Source: JAABYT01 sp964194585
Lineage (GTDB): Bacteria; Pseudomonadota; Gammaproteobacteria; HK1
Assembly: GCA_964194585.1 (NCBI GenBank)
Contig: CAXMNG010000006.1
Location: 1 to 5,049 of the forward strand
Reading direction: 5' to 3'
Length of the DNA stretch: 5,049 bases
Part shown: positions 1 through 5,049 of the stretch, piece by piece
Numbering within the stretch: position 1 is the first letter of the stretch
How the letters are laid out: every line of letters begins with the position of its first letter
Notes under the pieces: model-generated
Database searches by the model: none
What the model saw: only the letters and a program-made list of their open reading frames with translations
What the model was told of the DNA's origin: nothing
Program-made: the position numbers and the translations under genes

Positions 1-90
1 AAGACCTTCAACAGTCCTTCGGATGTCTTGTTGCTGGAACCGAACACGCAGTGCTTCAAGTACTTCAAGAGCTCGGACGCAGAAGAGTAG
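1..90 (+). CDS. hflC: HflC, C-terminal fragment (membrane protease modulator)
   Basis: Only the last 29 codons are present, open from the left edge and ending in TAG at 88-90. The visible tail contains SPSDVLLLEP followed by an aromatic CFKYFK stretch. This resembles the C-terminus of HflC, where a 'SDVLVL.PDSDFFRYMK'-type ending is typical. HflC is a SPFH/prohibitin-domain, single-pass inner-membrane protein. With HflK it forms a large complex that surrounds and modulates the FtsH AAA+ protease. The identification rests on this short tail plus the downstream order DUF2065-hisZ-purA, which is the classic hflKC neighbourhood. The SPFH domain, transmembrane anchor and start all lie outside the window, so nothing can be said about their integrity. 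Confidence 0.85.
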   Translation, partial: KTFNSPSDVLLLEPNTQCFKYFKSSDAEE

Positions 91-99
91 GGGGGCACC

Positions 100-120
100 C
101 ATCCTCGGGACGGGAGGATG
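100..120 (+). terminator. Candidate weak hairpin terminator or attenuator after hflC
   Basis: A perfect 7-bp inverted repeat, CATCCTC (100-106) and GAGGATG (114-120), encloses a 7-nt loop. It is followed by CTGCTTTT at 121-128. It begins 10 nt after the hflC stop, in the 105-nt spacer before the DUF2065 gene. The T tract is short and does not directly abut the stem, so it would be a weak or partial intrinsic terminator at best. It could instead be an mRNA 3'-end stabiliser that sets the ratio of hflC to the downstream hisZ-purA genes. The repeat is seen directly; the function is inference. Confidence 0.35.
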
Positions 121-195
121 CTGCTTTTGATTCCATGGCGGCCGTGGGCGCCGCACTGCATAGCATGACCCGATTCGCCCGGATCGCCTTTTCAA

Positions 196-384
196 ATGTG
201 GCACGATTTTCTTGTCGCCCTCGCGTTGCTCCTCATCCTCGAAGGGATCATGCCGTTTTTGAGTCCCGAGGGTTTACGTAGAACGCTCGCGATGATTTCC
301 GAGCTGAGCGACAATACGCTGCGCTTTGCCGGGTTGTCCGCCATGGTGCTCGGTTGCCTGTTGCTCTACGCCGTCAACTCATGA
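196..384 (+). CDS. DUF2065 (YjeT-like) small inner-membrane protein
   Basis: This 62-residue protein has two predicted transmembrane helices, at about residues 5-22 and 43-60. A short polar linker containing SPEGLRRT joins them. The pattern MW-x-DF followed by a hydrophobic run, LILEGIMPFLSPE, a central LR-x-AGL and a C-terminal LLLY is characteristic of DUF2065. E. coli YjeT, encoded between hflC and purA, belongs to this family. No biochemical function is established. Conserved placement beside hflKC suggests, without proof, a link to the HflKC-FtsH membrane complex. The ATG at 196 is the only reasonable start, because an in-frame TGA lies at 166-168. No strong Shine-Dalgarno precedes it; GGAT at 181-184 is the nearest purine-rich element. 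Its TGA (382-384) overlaps the hisZ ATG, implying translational coupling. Confidence 0.88.
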   Translation: MWHDFLVALALLLILEGIMPFLSPEGLRRTLAMISELSDNTLRFAGLSAMVLGCLLLYAVNS

Positions 385-1568
385 TTTCGGATCGCTGGTT
401 ACTTCCCGAAGGGATCGACGAGGTCCTGCCCCCCGAGGCAGGCCATCTCGAGAGGCTCCGACGCCGCGTGCTGGACCTCTACGCGAGCTGGGGTTACCAG
501 CTGGTCATTCCGCCGTTCATCGAATTCCTGGATTCGCTTCTGGTAGGCACGGGAAGCGATCTGGATCTCGAGACCTTCAAGCTCACCGACCAGCTGACCG
601 GCAGGCTGATGGGGATCCGGGCCGACATGACGCCTCAGGTGGCGCGCATCGACGCGCACCACCTTCGCGACGAGGCTTGCGCGCGGCTCTGCTATCTGGG
701 AACTGTGTTGCATGCTCTGCCCGATGGTTTCACGCGCACGCGCTCACCGGTGCAGGTCGGTGCCGAGCTCTATGGCCATGCCGGATTCGAAAGCGACTGT
801 GAAATCCTGAGTCTGATGCTCGAGACTCTCGCGATTGCCGGTGTCGACAAGGTGCATGTGGATCTCGGCCACGTGGGCGTTTTTCGCGCACTCGCCAAAC
901 AGGCCGGCATCGATGGCAATCAGGAATCGGCATTGCACGATGCGCTGCAGCGCAAGGCCCGGGGTGAAATCGCAGAGCTTCTGGGCACGGCCTCGGTGGA
1001 CGCCGGCATCGCCCGGATGATCCTGGCACTGGCGGAGCTCAACGGCGACGAGTCGGTGCTCACGGAAGCGCGCCGCGCGCTGGCCGCGGCCGACAGGGAA
1101 GTTCTCGCGGCCGTGGATCGGCTGGAACAGACCGTCGAGGTCGTGATGGCGCGCTTCCCCGGCACCCCGCTGCACGTGGATCTTGCCGAGCTGCGTGGCT
1201 ACCGGTATCACACCGGGGTGGTTTTCTCGGCTCTGGTGCCCGGGCACGGACAGGAAGTGGCGCGCGGCGGTCGCTACGACGAAATCGGCAGGGCTTTCGG
1301 CCACGCACGCCCGGCGACGGGATTCAGCACCGATCTCAAGAGCCTGATGTCTCTGGCGCGCCCTTCCGGTGAGGAAGCCCATGTGACGGTGATACGCGCA
1401 CCCTGGTCGTCGGAGCCGGACCTGGTCGCGCTCGTGAACGCCCTACGTGGCGAGGGTAAGCGCGTGGTATACGAACTGCCAGGTGAGAAGTGCAAGGCGG
1501 GCCCACGCGGCCATCGCGCCTTGCGCAAACGCGATGGTCAGTGGCAGATAACGGAGATCGACGAATGA
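381..1568 (+). CDS. hisZ: ATP phosphoribosyltransferase regulatory subunit HisZ
   Basis: This 395-residue protein is a catalytically inactive paralogue of histidyl-tRNA synthetase. In known systems it binds short-form HisG to make the active, histidine-sensitive ATP phosphoribosyltransferase, the first step of histidine biosynthesis. The class II synthetase-like core is visible: LPEGIDEVLP near the N-terminus, FKLTDQLTGRLMGIRADMTPQVARI-type sequence at 66-90, RSPVQVGAELYG (121-132), LRGYRYHTGVVF (271-282, replacing the HisRS 'GLDYYTG' segment) and GGRYD (296-300). The length matches HisZ and leaves only a short tail instead of the full HisRS anticodon-binding domain. I chose ATG 381 because MISDRWLLPEG is the expected HisZ start. 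An in-frame TTG at 354 would add nine residues inside the DUF2065 gene. No Shine-Dalgarno is evident, and the ATGA overlap suggests coupling to upstream translation. purA follows after 16 nt. Confidence 0.95.
   Translation: MISDRWLLPEGIDEVLPPEAGHLERLRRRVLDLYASWGYQLVIPPFIEFLDSLLVGTGSDLDLETFKLTDQLTGRLMGIRADMTPQVARIDAHHLRDEACARLCYLGTVLHALPDGFTRTRSPVQVGAELYGHAGFESDCEILSLMLETLAIAGVDKVHVDLGHVGVFRALAKQAGIDGNQESALHDALQRKARGEIAELLGTASVDAGIARMILALAELNGDESVLTEARRALAAADREVLAAVDRLEQTVEVVMARFPGTPLHVDLAELRGYRYHTGVVFSALVPGHGQEVARGGRYDEIGRAFGHARPATGFSTDLKSLMSLARPSGEEAHVTVIRAPWSSEPDLVALVNALRGEGKRVVYELPGEKCKAGPRGHRALRKRDGQWQITEIDE
1511..1537 (+). repeat. 8-bp inverted repeat near the 3' end of hisZ
   Basis: CCATCGCG (1511-1518) is perfectly complementary to CGCGATGG (1530-1537). 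The 11-nt loop contains the small palindrome TTGCGCAA (1521-1528). The element lies in codons for the HisZ tail, ending about 47 nt before the purA ATG. No T tract follows, so it is not an intrinsic terminator. It may be a local mRNA structure or a by-product of GC-rich coding sequence. Confidence 0.3.
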
Positions 1569-1573
1569 GCCCC

Positions 1574-1577
1574 GGAG
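1574..1577 (+). promoter_or_regulatory. Ribosome binding site of purA
   Basis: GGAG lies 7 nt upstream of the purA ATG, within the 16-nt gap after the hisZ stop. It supports the start at 1585 and indicates that purA can be initiated independently, unlike hisZ. Confidence 0.7.
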
Positions 1578-1584
1578 CGTCACC

Positions 1585-2877
1585 ATGAGCAGATGCGTCG
1601 TCATCATCGGCTTGCAGTGGGGAGACGAAGGCAAGGGCAAGGTGGTGGATTTGCTGACGGATCGCGCGGGCGTCGTGGCGCGCTTCCAGGGCGGACACAA
1701 CGCGGGCCACACTCTCGTCGTGGATGGTGAAAAGACCGTGCTGCATCTGATCCCATCGGGGATCTTGCGCGAAAACGTCACCTGCGTCATCGGACATGGG
1801 GTTGTGTTGTCGCCGGTGGCGCTGCTCGATGAGATGGACATGCTGGCGGCCCGCGGTGTGCTGGCTGCAGAACGGCTGCGGGTGAGCGAGGCGTGTCCAT
1901 TGATACTGCCCTATCATGTGGCACTGGATGCCGCCCGCGAGCGTGCCCGCGGAAATGCGCCCATCGGCACCACCGGGCGCGGCATCGGGCCCGCCTACGA
2001 AGACAAGGTGTCGCGTCGCGCGCTGCGCCTCGCCGATCTACTGGACGCCGAGCGATTCGTGACCAAGCTCGAAGAGGTGCTCGACTACCACAACTTCACG
2101 TTGAAGCACTACTTCAAGACCGAGACTCTGGCGCTCGACGAAGTACGCGACGATGCTCTGGCAGCCGGCGAACGCATACGGCCGCTGGTGGACGACGTGC
2201 CGGAAGTCCTCGCCGACGCTCGCCGGCGCGGACAGGGATTGTTGCTCGAGGGTGCTCAGGGGGCGCTTCTGGACATCGATCAAGGCACCTTTCCCTATGT
2301 CACCTCGTCGAACACCACCGCCGGTGGCGCCGCCACCGGACTGGGACTGGGCCCGCGGGACATCGACTACGTGCTCGGAATCGTCAAGGCATACACGACC
2401 CGGGTGGGCTCGGGGCCGTTTCCTACGGAGCTTTTCGACGACGTCGGCGCGCATCTGGGCGAGAGCGGCAACGAGTTCGGTGCCACCACCGGCCGGCCCC
2501 GGCGCTGTGGCTGGATCGACGTGGTGGCGCTGCGCCGGGCGGTTCAGGTAAACAGCGTGTCCGGATTGTGTATCACCAAGCTCGATGTTCTCGACAAGCT
2601 GGCGCGCATTAAGCTATGCGTCGGTTACCGTCTGGATGGAAAGGAGCTGGACGCTCCGCCCGTGGACAGCGACGCGCTTGCGCGCTGTGAACCCGTTTAC
2701 GAGGAGCTTCCCGGGTGGGCGACGAGCACCGTCGGGCTCGAGTCGATCGAGGCCCTGCCGGTGGCGGCGCGCCGATACCTCGAGCGGTTGCAGGAGCTGG
2801 TAGGCGCGCCCGTGGATATCGTCTCCACGGGACCGGATCGCCGCGAGACTATCATCTCGCGCCATCCTTTCGACTAG
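1585..2877 (+). CDS. purA: Adenylosuccinate synthetase PurA
   Basis: This 430-residue cytoplasmic enzyme is close to the usual length (E. coli about 432). It condenses IMP with aspartate using GTP to give adenylosuccinate, the first committed step from IMP to AMP. Family motifs are intact. QWGDEGKGK at 11-19 is the phosphate-binding loop, with catalytic Asp14. GGHNAGHTLV at 36-45 carries catalytic His42. GTTGRGIGPAYEDK at 128-141 is the signature segment ending in the conserved lysine. VGSGPFPTEL and ITKLDVLD form substrate and guanine-binding regions, and the C-terminus has STGPDRRET at 414-422. The ATG start is supported by GGAG 7 nt upstream. It follows hisZ by 16 nt and precedes the aldo/keto reductase gene by 12 nt, consistent with co-transcription. 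No purine operator was recognised. The reading frame is uninterrupted and the enzyme should be functional. Confidence 0.98.
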   Translation: MSRCVVIIGLQWGDEGKGKVVDLLTDRAGVVARFQGGHNAGHTLVVDGEKTVLHLIPSGILRENVTCVIGHGVVLSPVALLDEMDMLAARGVLAAERLRVSEACPLILPYHVALDAARERARGNAPIGTTGRGIGPAYEDKVSRRALRLADLLDAERFVTKLEEVLDYHNFTLKHYFKTETLALDEVRDDALAAGERIRPLVDDVPEVLADARRRGQGLLLEGAQGALLDIDQGTFPYVTSSNTTAGGAATGLGLGPRDIDYVLGIVKAYTTRVGSGPFPTELFDDVGAHLGESGNEFGATTGRPRRCGWIDVVALRRAVQVNSVSGLCITKLDVLDKLARIKLCVGYRLDGKELDAPPVDSDALARCEPVYEELPGWATSTVGLESIEALPVAARRYLERLQELVGAPVDIVSTGPDRRETIISRHPFD

Positions 2878-2881
2878 GGGA
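2876..2881 (+). promoter_or_regulatory. Ribosome binding site of the aldo/keto reductase gene, overlapping the purA stop
   Basis: AGGGGA begins inside the purA TAG codon and lies 8 nt before GTG 2890. Its position decides in favour of the GTG start. Ribosomes terminating on purA would cover this site, suggesting coupled translation. Confidence 0.6.
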
Positions 2882-2889
2882 TATTCGGC

Positions 2890-3882
2890 GTGGACACAGT
2901 ACGATTCGGTACCACCGGCCTGAAGGTCTCGCGGCTCTGCCTGGGCACGATGACTTTCGGATTGCAGTGTGACGAGAGGACGTCTTTCGCCATCCTCGAT
3001 CGCGCTGCCGCGGGAGGCATCAGTTTCATCGATACCGCCGACGCCTACCCCCTGGGCGGCAGCATGGAAACAGCCGGGCGCAGCGAGGAGATCATCGGGA
3101 AATGGCTGCGGGGCAGGCGCGCAGACTTTATCGTCGCCACCAAGTGTCACGGACGCATGGGCCCGAATCCCTGGAACACGGGCCTTTCGCGCAAGCACAT
3201 TCTGGAGGCCATGGATGCTTCCCTGGTCCGCTTGCAGACGGACTACGTGGACCTGCTTCAGTTGCATCACCCGGACCCCGATACGCCCATGGACGAAAGC
3301 CTGTCGGCCATGGACGACCTGGTGCGCGCCGGCAAGGTGCGTTACATCGGTGTCTCCAATCACCCTGCCTGGAAGATCGCGCGTGCCAATGGACGCAGCG
3401 ATCTGCTGGGACTCGCGCGTTTCGTCAGCGTGCAACCGCGCTACAGCTTGCTGTTCCGGCAAATGGAACGGGAAATGTTTCCCATGTGCGCCGAAGAGGG
3501 GCTCGCCGTCATTCCCTACAACCCGTTGGCAGGCGGGTTGCTGACCGGCAAACACAGCTACGCGGCGCCGCCAACCGAGGGCACGCGCTTCCGGCTCGGC
3601 ACGGCGGCCAAGAACTATCAGGACCGTTACTGGCAGGAGCGCGAGTTCAAGAGCGTCGAAGCGTTGCGTGAGATTGCCGCCGCCGCGGGTCTCGGCATGG
3701 TGCAGATGGCCATCGCCTGGGTGCTTGCCAATCCGGCGGTCACGGCACCGATCATCGGTGCAAGCAAGCCCGGGCAGCTGGATGATTCGATTGCCGCTCC
3801 AGCCGTCACCCTGTCGGATGATCTCAAGGAGCGCCTGGACGAGACGACGGCCGAGTATCGTCTCGGAGATGCGCCGCGTTGA
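2890..3882 (+). CDS. Aldo/keto reductase family oxidoreductase
   Basis: This 330-residue protein has the (beta/alpha)8 aldo/keto reductase fold and should reduce a carbonyl substrate with NADPH in the cytoplasm. RFGTTGLKVSRLCLGTMTFG-like sequence at 5-24 forms the N-terminal strand region. The catalytic tetrad is visible as Asp48 and Tyr53 (IDTADAY), Lys85 (VATK) and His126 (LQLHHPD). GVSN at 154-157 and PIIGASK at 287-293, followed by a Q-L-D segment, are the usual cofactor-contacting loops. It resembles the large group of YajO/Tas-like bacterial reductases, but the substrate cannot be assigned. The GTG start is the only one that keeps the first strand, because the in-frame codon five upstream is the purA TAG; AGGGGA precedes it. 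It follows purA by 12 nt, so it is probably transcribed with it. Its facing neighbour on the - strand ends 37 nt downstream. Confidence 0.92.
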   Translation: MDTVRFGTTGLKVSRLCLGTMTFGLQCDERTSFAILDRAAAGGISFIDTADAYPLGGSMETAGRSEEIIGKWLRGRRADFIVATKCHGRMGPNPWNTGLSRKHILEAMDASLVRLQTDYVDLLQLHHPDPDTPMDESLSAMDDLVRAGKVRYIGVSNHPAWKIARANGRSDLLGLARFVSVQPRYSLLFRQMEREMFPMCAEEGLAVIPYNPLAGGLLTGKHSYAAPPTEGTRFRLGTAAKNYQDRYWQEREFKSVEALREIAAAAGLGMVQMAIAWVLANPAVTAPIIGASKPGQLDDSIAAPAVTLSDDLKERLDETTAEYRLGDAPR

Positions 3883-3903
3883 GCGCTACCGCGCCGGGCC
3901 GCC

Positions 3904-3931
3904 GATGCCGTACACGCTCCTAGCCGGCATC
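3904..3931 (+). terminator. Candidate weak hairpin between convergent genes
   Basis: GATGCCG (3904-3910) pairs perfectly with CGGCATC (3925-3931) across a 14-nt loop, followed by only three T residues on the + strand. It lies 21 nt after the aldo/keto reductase stop and overlaps the last codons of the convergent VOC gene. The long loop and short T tract make it a marginal terminator for the + strand operon. No better terminator is visible in the 37-nt gap. Confidence 0.25.
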
Positions 3932-4366
3932 TTTCACCGGTACGTCCGGCACCCAGACGTAGCCGTCCGCGTCGCGTAGATAAACTTCCCGCAGCCCATG
4001 GGCCTTGTCCCTGCTGGATTCGATGACTTCGAAGCCGTGATGGCGTGCCTGCCGCTCGGCTTCGTCCGGGTCCCGGCCGTGGAGGCGCAGCTCCGCGCCT
4101 GAACCGCGGACAGAGGTTTCGGCGAGGGCGGCGTGAATCGGGTGGGCGTCGTAGGTGTGGTCTGCGTGCAGCATCCACTCGGCGTCCTGGTGGCGGAGCA
4201 CGGCCATGTCCGGATCGGAATAGATGATCTCCGCTTTCAGCACCTCGCGATGAAAGGTCAGTGCCACCGAGATGTCGCGAACCAGCAGATTCACCGTCAG
4301 GCCCTCGAGTGTGCGGGCATACTGAGGTGCCGGCATCCACGCGTCGCCGCGCCTTTTCTTGCTCAT
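3920..4366 (-). CDS. VOC superfamily (glyoxalase/bleomycin-resistance-like) protein
   Basis: This 148-residue protein looks like one VOC unit of two beta-alpha-beta-beta-beta modules. Module one starts at LTVNLLVRDISVALTFHREVL (about 23-43), and its later strands include MAVLRHQDAEWMLH (54-67). Module two starts at GAELRLHGRDPDEAERQARHHG (about 90-111) and ends in REVYLRDADGYVWVPD (126-141). Known relatives include glyoxalase I, extradiol dioxygenases and antibiotic-binding proteins, so the substrate is unknown. The usual first ligand position appears to be Asn26, and the C-terminal 'DPDGN.iE' glutamate is replaced around Trp138-Val139, so classical metal chemistry is doubtful. ATG 4366 is preceded by GGAAGAG (4378-4384); an in-frame ATG at 4336 (residue 11) is a plausible alternative that drops a basic N-terminus. 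It starts 7 nt after the aminotransferase stop, suggesting an operon. Confidence 0.8.
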   Translation of the reverse strand: MSKKRRGDAWMPAPQYARTLEGLTVNLLVRDISVALTFHREVLKAEIIYSDPDMAVLRHQDAEWMLHADHTYDAHPIHAALAETSVRGSGAELRLHGRDPDEAERQARHHGFEVIESSRDKAHGLREVYLRDADGYVWVPDVPVKDAG

Positions 4367-4373
4367 GGAAGGT

Positions 4374-5049
4374 TCAACTCTTCCACAATCCCTCGCGAAT
4401 CATATCGTCCGTGCTGGCGACGATACTCTCTCTCAAGACATCGACCATGAAATCGATCTGTTCCGTTGTGAGTATCAACGGCGGTGACAGCACGTTGAGA
4501 TGAGCGATGGGCCGCACCAGCAGCCCCCGCGCCTGGGCGTGTCGCGCGATCCGATCGCCGATGTGAGCCTCTTCGGGCAACAGCGCCTTGGTCTTCTTGT
4601 CCGCTACGTTTTCGATGCACATCATGAATTTGCTGCCGCGCACGTCGCCGACGATGGGTAGATCCAACAGCGTGGCGAGTCGCTCCTCGAGATAGGGACC
4701 GACCTTTCGCACATGGCCGCAGATGTCCTCGCGCTCCATAATCTCGATGTTCTTGAGACCCGCCGTGCAACTCACCGGATGTCCCGAGTAGGTGAATCCA
4801 TGGGTGAACATCGCACCTTTCGCCTGGGGTACGCTGATGACGTCGTACACGGCGTCCGAGATCATGCTCGCGGAAAGCGGCACATAGCCTGAGCTGATAC
4901 CCTTGGCCAAGGTGATGAAGTCCGGGACCAGATCGAATGCATCTTCCGATGCGAACATATGGCCGAGGCGACCGAATGCGGTGACTACCTCGTCCGAGAT
5001 ATAGAGTACACCGTAGTTACGGCACAGGTCTTGAGTGCGCCGGTGATAA
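4374..5049 (-). CDS. Class III (omega-type) PLP aminotransferase, C-terminal part
   Basis: The reading frame is open from the right edge through 224 visible residues to TGA at 4374-4376, so the N-terminal part and start lie outside the window. An internal ATG at 4958 is not the real start, because conserved sequence continues upstream of it. Residue numbers here count from the first complete codon. YISDEVVTAFGR contains Asp19, expected to bind the PLP pyridine nitrogen. LAKGISSGY contains Lys49, the Schiff-base lysine. GFTYSGHP (84-91) contains Thr86, expected to bind the PLP phosphate. RGLLVRP (174-180) has an arginine where relatives often bind the substrate carboxylate, and PPLILT follows. 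This is the pattern of omega-amino acid or putrescine:pyruvate aminotransferases; the exact amine donor cannot be told. It is followed after 7 nt by the VOC gene. Confidence 0.92.
   Translation of the reverse strand, partial: YHRRTQDLCRNYGVLYISDEVVTAFGRLGHMFASEDAFDLVPDFITLAKGISSGYVPLSASMISDAVYDVISVPQAKGAMFTHGFTYSGHPVSCTAGLKNIEIMEREDICGHVRKVGPYLEERLATLLDLPIVGDVRGSKFMMCIENVADKKTKALLPEEAHIGDRIARHAQARGLLVRPIAHLNVLSPPLILTTEQIDFMVDVLRESIVASTDDMIREGLWKS
4378..4384 (-). promoter_or_regulatory. Candidate ribosome binding site for the VOC gene
   Basis: Read on the - strand, GGAAGAG lies 11 nt upstream of ATG 4366, inside the last codons of the aminotransferase gene. The spacing is slightly long, so it supports the first ATG only moderately over the alternative at 4336. 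Confidence 0.4.

Noticed and set aside
127..166. Possible promoter in the spacer: TTGATT (127-132) with TAGCAT (161-166)
   Set aside because: The spacing is 28 nt, far from the usual 16-18 nt, and no better -10 element lies at the right distance.
51..281. A 76-codon + strand frame across the hflC end and the DUF2065 start
   Set aside because: It overlaps the hflC tail and the conserved DUF2065 frame, with no family similarity or ribosome binding site.
354..380. Alternative TTG start extending HisZ by nine residues
   Set aside because: The added residues are the out-of-frame end of the DUF2065 gene, and HisZ proteins typically begin close to the SDRWLLPEG segment encoded from 381.
744..1382. 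A 212-codon open frame on the - strand inside hisZ
   Set aside because: It is a shadow of a conserved gene, and the translated sequence shows no family motif.
1893..2612. A 239-codon + strand frame inside purA
   Set aside because: It is an out-of-frame reading of purA, very rich in Arg and Ala, with no recognisable fold.
2614..3555. A 313-codon open frame on the - strand, antisense to the purA end and the aldo/keto reductase gene
   Set aside because: It lies opposite two clearly conserved genes, has no recognisable domain, and is the kind of long antisense frame expected in GC-rich coding DNA.
3627..4340. A 237-codon - strand frame overlapping the VOC gene and the reductase end
   Set aside because: It overlaps the better-supported VOC frame, and its Arg/Pro/Gly-rich composition is typical of a shadow frame.

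Overview
This is a GC-rich, densely coded chromosomal segment, best explained as the conserved hflK-hflC-DUF2065-hisZ-purA neighbourhood of a gammaproteobacterium (a betaproteobacterium is less likely but possible). The evidence is the gene order hflC (3' end) > DUF2065 > hisZ > purA on the + strand. This order is known from Pseudomonas-type genomes and, without hisZ, from the hflK-hflC-yjeT-purA region of enterics. The species cannot be named from this window, and nothing in it indicates a mobile element, phage, CRISPR array or RNA gene.

Layout. Positions 1-90 hold the last 29 codons of hflC. A 105-nt spacer follows, with one 7-bp hairpin that could be a weak terminator or attenuator. Positions 196-384 encode a 62-residue DUF2065 (YjeT-like) two-helix membrane protein whose stop overlaps the hisZ start (ATGA). 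hisZ (381-1568) encodes the ATP phosphoribosyltransferase regulatory subunit. purA (1585-2877, adenylosuccinate synthetase) follows after 16 nt, and an aldo/keto reductase (GTG start, 2890-3882) follows after 12 nt. These four genes look like one co-directional transcription unit.

The second unit is on the - strand and converges on the first, with 37 nt between the facing stop codons. It holds the C-terminal part of a class III (omega-type) PLP aminotransferase (4374-5049, running off the right edge). Seven nt downstream of it is a small VOC/glyoxalase-like protein (3920-4366).

How the genes work together. HisZ and PurA are linked through purine metabolism: HisG/HisZ consumes ATP and PRPP and the pathway returns AICAR to purine synthesis, while PurA commits IMP to AMP. 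HflC and the DUF2065 protein are membrane neighbours by conserved synteny. The aldo/keto reductase and the aminotransferase-VOC pair have no demonstrable link to these pathways, and their substrates cannot be read from sequence alone. I found no convincing novel system. The observations below are modest: the predicted short-form HisG partner, a ligand-poor VOC protein, a possible purA-akr readthrough arrangement, and three small hairpins.
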